A stretch of 64,000 nt of DNA from Poronia punctata (Eukaryota; Ascomycota; Sordariomycetes; Xylariales; Xylariaceae), in contig MU401657.1 in NCBI GenBank assembly GCA_022579005.1, forward strand, positions 1-64,000. The letters are read 5' to 3'. A program made the position numbers and the translations under genes. Under the pieces are notes generated by a model that searched no databases, had not been told where the DNA came from, and saw only the letters and a program-made list of their open reading frames with translations. Of the stretch, positions 60,624 to 64,000 are shown piece after piece (position 1 is the first letter of the stretch; every line of letters begins with the position of its first letter).

Positions 60624-62092
60624 ATGGGATTCTACCAAGCCTGCTTTGGCGGCCTGAGCGCATTATGCGCCGGGCTCCTTGTTTCCCAGCCGACGCGTAG
60701 ACAGGTGGTAGAGATGAAACGACAGAATAACGAGCAGAAACAAGCGACACGCGACGACAGTCATCCCGAGGCCCAATGGTATAAAGCATATAGTCTCGCT
60801 ATTGCCGCTGACTGGTTACAAGTAAGTAAACGCCCTACACAACCTGCTGGGAATGGGTTTGAAGCTGTAACTAAAATTTCTAACCGAGTTTAGGGCCCCT
60901 ATCTTTTACCCCTCTATCGAGACGAGTATAGCCTAGAACCGGCGCTCATGTTCAATTTGTACATGGCCGATTTCGTCTCTACCGCCATCGGCGCTTGCTT
61001 CGTCGGCACCCTGGCAGATAAATACGGCCGTAAGCTGGCCTGCATGATGTACTGCCTTTTGTATGCGCTGTCGTGCTTCCTCACCGTCATCCCCGCCACT
61101 CCCTTGCTGTTTGTCGGCCGGGTTCTCGGCGGTATCAGCACATCGATACTCTTCGCGGCTTTCGACAGTTGGGTGGTCACCAACTTCCACGTGCTCAGGC
61201 TCGGAAACCACGGGTGTGACTTGACAAGAACATTCGCAGCCACCAGCGTCGTGAATAGCCTTGTGGCTATATTAGCCGGTGTGGTCGGCGAGGCTCTAGT
61301 ATGGGCCACCGGCAGCAAGAAGAGCCCATTTCTAATGAGTGCAACGCTCTTATGGTTTGCGCTCCAGACCATCTGGTCCCGTTGGGTGAGTTGACTTCGG
61401 GCTTGTCTCTCCCCTCCTTTCAGATAGGCTTGTTTCTTTGTAGCTGACATGCTTCAAAGGCCGAAAACCATGGCGCCAAAGCTTCACCAAAATCAGACCA
61501 AGCTACGCCACTCCGTTCTCCCTGGTCAGTCCTCAGACAGCCGTCAGTCCTGACTCTCGCGTTCGTATCGACAATGTTTGAAGGTTCCATGAACCTGTTT
61601 GTCTTCTACTGGATGTCTATTCTGGGCTCACTACATAAGCCCACCACCACCGAGCTTCCATACAGTATAATCTACTCCAGTTTCATGGCCGCGGCGATGG
61701 CAGGCGCGTTAGGCTACAACATCGTTATGAACAAGCGAATCGCCAGATATTCGCAGCTACTAATCGGTGTCCTGCTAGTTGCCAACGTCTGCTTCGTGAG
61801 ACTTGCAGGTTCGAAATCGGAAACGACCACTTTCTGGCTCTTCTGTCTACTCCAAGTCTGCGCCGGCATATACGGACCCTGTATCGGATATCTTAAAGCC
61901 CAGTTGATAGACGACCAGGCCAGAACGTCTGTGTACAGCCTCATGCGCACTCCCTTGAATATCGTCGCCATCCTGTCGATGATGGCGACAAAGGATAACA
62001 GGAATGTTGGCGGGATATTCTCCAGTTGCTCTATTATGCTTACCGCGGCCGTGGCGACTATGTGGGTGGCGAGCCTACGAGGGATGCCTTGA
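60624..62092 (+). CDS. MFS transporter of the MFSD5/MOT2 (molybdate-anion transporter) family, 440 aa, three exons
   Basis: Exons 60624-60821, 60894-61385 and 61460-62092 join in phase (1323 nt). Introns are 72 and 74 nt; the second ends AAAG after a GCTGAC branch, since the earlier TAG acceptor would open into a stop. The family hallmark ADWLQGPYLLPLYRDEY spans the first junction. G104-TLADKYGRK113 is the MFS loop 2-3 motif, followed by GRVLGGISTSILFAAFDSW and the hydrophobic helices of both halves, with an about 50-residue central loop (ENHGAKASPKSDQATPLR). The length matches the roughly 450 aa usual for MFSD5/MOT2, high-affinity molybdate or similar oxyanion transporters in algae and animals. 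The substrate in fungi is not established. It is plasma- or vacuolar-membrane located by inference. The gene is intact although it sits 1.3 kb from a RIPped transposon. Confidence 0.87.
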
Positions 62093-62143
62093 GGTTCTTT
62101 AATCTACATGACACTTTATAGATATACCTAGCTTTATATTCAA

Positions 62144-62419
62144 TCAAGCACCCCCGTCAAATACAGAGTCGTGCGGCTTATAGAGAGACATACTGGTAAT
62201 GAACTCGACTTGCAATTCGTGACTCCCTCCTGCCTCGGAATACTCGTACTTACTAGTAGCCCTTGGGTAGAATTGCCCAGCTGAATCGTCAAGCACATGT
62301 TCTCCGCCGAACGGTCCTGAGGACAAGCCTTGCCAACAAGCACGAGCAATCCGATTCAAGGTAGGTGACATGGCTGAGCATTCGTCCGTCGAGCTCTTTA
62401 TGGATGTTGAATATCTCAT
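62144..62419 (-). CDS. Questionable ORF, 91 aa, antisense-adjacent to the transporter
   Basis: A leftward frame from ATG 62419 (open further upstream without a better start) has protein-like composition, with RYSTSIKSSTDECSAMSPTL, GGEHVLDDSAGQFYPRATSK and FITSMSLYKPHDSVFDGG. It ends only 51 bases from the convergent transporter stop. No family is recognised. It may be the last exon of a gene with missing upstream exons, a decayed gene, or part of the transporter's 3' untranslated region. Confidence 0.25.
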   Translation of the reverse strand: MRYSTSIKSSTDECSAMSPTLNRIARACWQGLSSGPFGGEHVLDDSAGQFYPRATSKYEYSEAGGSHELQVEFITSMSLYKPHDSVFDGGA

Positions 62420-64000
62420 CACGACTGGCCTACCAGCACACGTAGCTCGAACGCCGCGCTTTTCTTTTTTCTTTTCCCTCCGGCTAAGTAGTTGCGACAC
62501 AAGAATGTCCTTGAAGATGTCCCATCCATTTTCTTACTACATATTCATGACGGCGAGTGTGTACGGTTCTTCAGACGTCGGAATAGAGTGACGAGGGGAT
62601 TACACTTCAACGCGACATACTTTACTTATAGTCTTCTAGTCCGAGACGGACGTGGTGACATCTGACTTTCTTTCTAAAATATCGGCTGACCGGGCGGCTT
62701 CAAAGCAGCTGTGTAGGTACTTCCTGGATAGGTCCACACGAGTAGGTTGAGAATCAACCCTCTAGGTAATTGAGTAAAAGACTTCCCGTGTATGACGGAT
62801 AGACGAGTGCCCGACAGAGAGAGCAGCAGGCACATATCACGAGATTTACATGTATGGTTGGTATATGGTCGGTTATTCTACACGTAGGTACACTTTATAC
62901 TACGTTGATATTTACGTAGGTCGCCGCTGGGCCGTGATAGCTACTTCCCTTTGACATGGCGCCTTTTACTTGTATACACGTACTTAAAATACTACATATG
63001 TAAGTTGGGTTGGATTGGGTTGGGCTAGCAACTTTTACATTTCCAGCTATCTACCCATACTTATTTGGTCGCAAATCTCCCCTTGGCAGAATATACCTAG
63101 TCTAGTCCGTGGCTTTAATAAGACATGGAAATTGAAAATTGAGAGGATTATACTTTGGACGGGAACCAAGGAAAGTTGGTAGGTACGAGTAAACCTACCT
63201 AGATACTTAGACATATGGGAGTTCTTTCCACCTTGCATGTAATGAGGCGCAGGGCTCGGCAACATGGTACCTACCAGCCCTATAATAACGTGTTTGTACG
63301 TGGTACGAATAATATCTTTATGCACCTCATCACAGCTGACAAGACAGACGGACATTTCTTGAAGCTTGACCGCCGGAGTAGGGTTGTCATCTGACCGCGC
63401 TCCCTACCACATGTTGGCGAGTAGAGGTAAATGAGCTTACTTTACTTATGCCGAGCTCCACAACAGTACCATACTACGAGTATGATAAATAAGTCTTACT
63501 TGCTAGACCTGGCGCGATCGAATATGATGGTATAAAGAAGAAAAAAAGGACTTGACGACAACTGGGTTAGGTATGGAACCCAAAAAAATCGAATAACGAT
63601 GTGGCACGTTGCTCGTCATGGTGTTCTTCTTCTTCTTCTTCATTCCTCGAGATGCAAAGCAAGGCCAGATTCGTTCAAATAGGCATGCGACACGAAAAGG
63701 GGTGATTCCAAAAATAAATCTGTCCGGCCGGGGTACCCGAGGAAGGTGCCCCCCCAACATGCCACCACGGGGAGTAGGACGACCTAACTCGTAAAGTCAC
63801 CTACTTTTACACGAGCCGTTATCTAGTCCTAGAAAAGAAGAAGAAGAAAAGGTCTTGCGACCGCAGACATCAAAGAAGAGAGTTGTCATTTGACATAGGT
63901 ACCTATTACATGCTCTGGAGTTTTGACAGTCAAGAAAATAAATAAAAGGTTTCCTGGGAATATGTAGCCTGGTAATATAATTGATAAAACCACCTCGACC
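62420..64000. other. Right-hand intergenic region
   Basis: No gene is supported to the end of the window. TACTCGTA/TACGAGTA words lie at 63184 and 63475, with one more at 62241 just to the left. A CTT-type run lies near 63625-63642. Confidence 0.5.

Overview
The window looks like nuclear DNA from a filamentous ascomycete (Pezizomycotina, probably Sordariomycetes; the class is inferred from the protein families, not proven). Short introns of about 55-145 bases with GTANGT-type donors and CTRAC-type branch points, a TamA/Dal81-type Zn2Cys6 regulator, a TCO89-type TORC1 subunit and a fungal VWA-Hint protein all point that way. The sequence alternates between normal gene-bearing DNA and three extremely AT-rich blocks (1-4336, 13202-19126, 52368-59307) that carry the imprint of repeat-induced point mutation (RIP). 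Two of these blocks are complete, dead LTR retrotransposons. They can be recognised by paired 200- and 203-bp LTRs with TG...CA ends and 5-bp target-site duplications (GACGG and ATAGC).

Layout: a truncated AT block (1-4336); a three-exon gene for a 74-aa conserved small protein (5076-5470, -); a five-exon VWA-Hint gene (6114-8701, -); a gene-poor stretch with a 36-aa cysteine-rich microprotein gene (11994-12104, -); RIPped LTR element A (13202-19126); a second gene-poor stretch with coding-like relics (19132-26008); a 1192-aa intronless disordered protein (26009-29587, +) convergent with a four-exon GNAT acetyltransferase (30184-31254, -); a secreted GH16-type enzyme (35157-36122, +) convergent with the TamA/Dal81-like regulator (37803-40130, -); an 834-bp non-autonomous Mutator-like transposon (42891-43724) with a 9-bp duplication; a hypothetical ORF (44054-44383, -); a four-TM membrane protein (46727-47548, -); TCO89 (49429-51243, -); RIPped LTR element B (52368-59307); and an MFSD5/MOT2-like anion transporter (60624-62092, +).

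The genes do not form an operon or an obvious biosynthetic cluster. Two of them belong to nutrient signalling in the wider sense (TamA/Dal81 for nitrogen, TCO89 for TORC1), which may be coincidence. Most gene models were built by joining exons by eye, checking that phase is kept and family motifs run across the junctions. Intergenic DNA is unusual for a strongly over-represented 8-mer, TACGAGTA/TACTCGTA, seen 25 times and never inside a coding exon listed here. No tRNA, rRNA or CRISPR was found.
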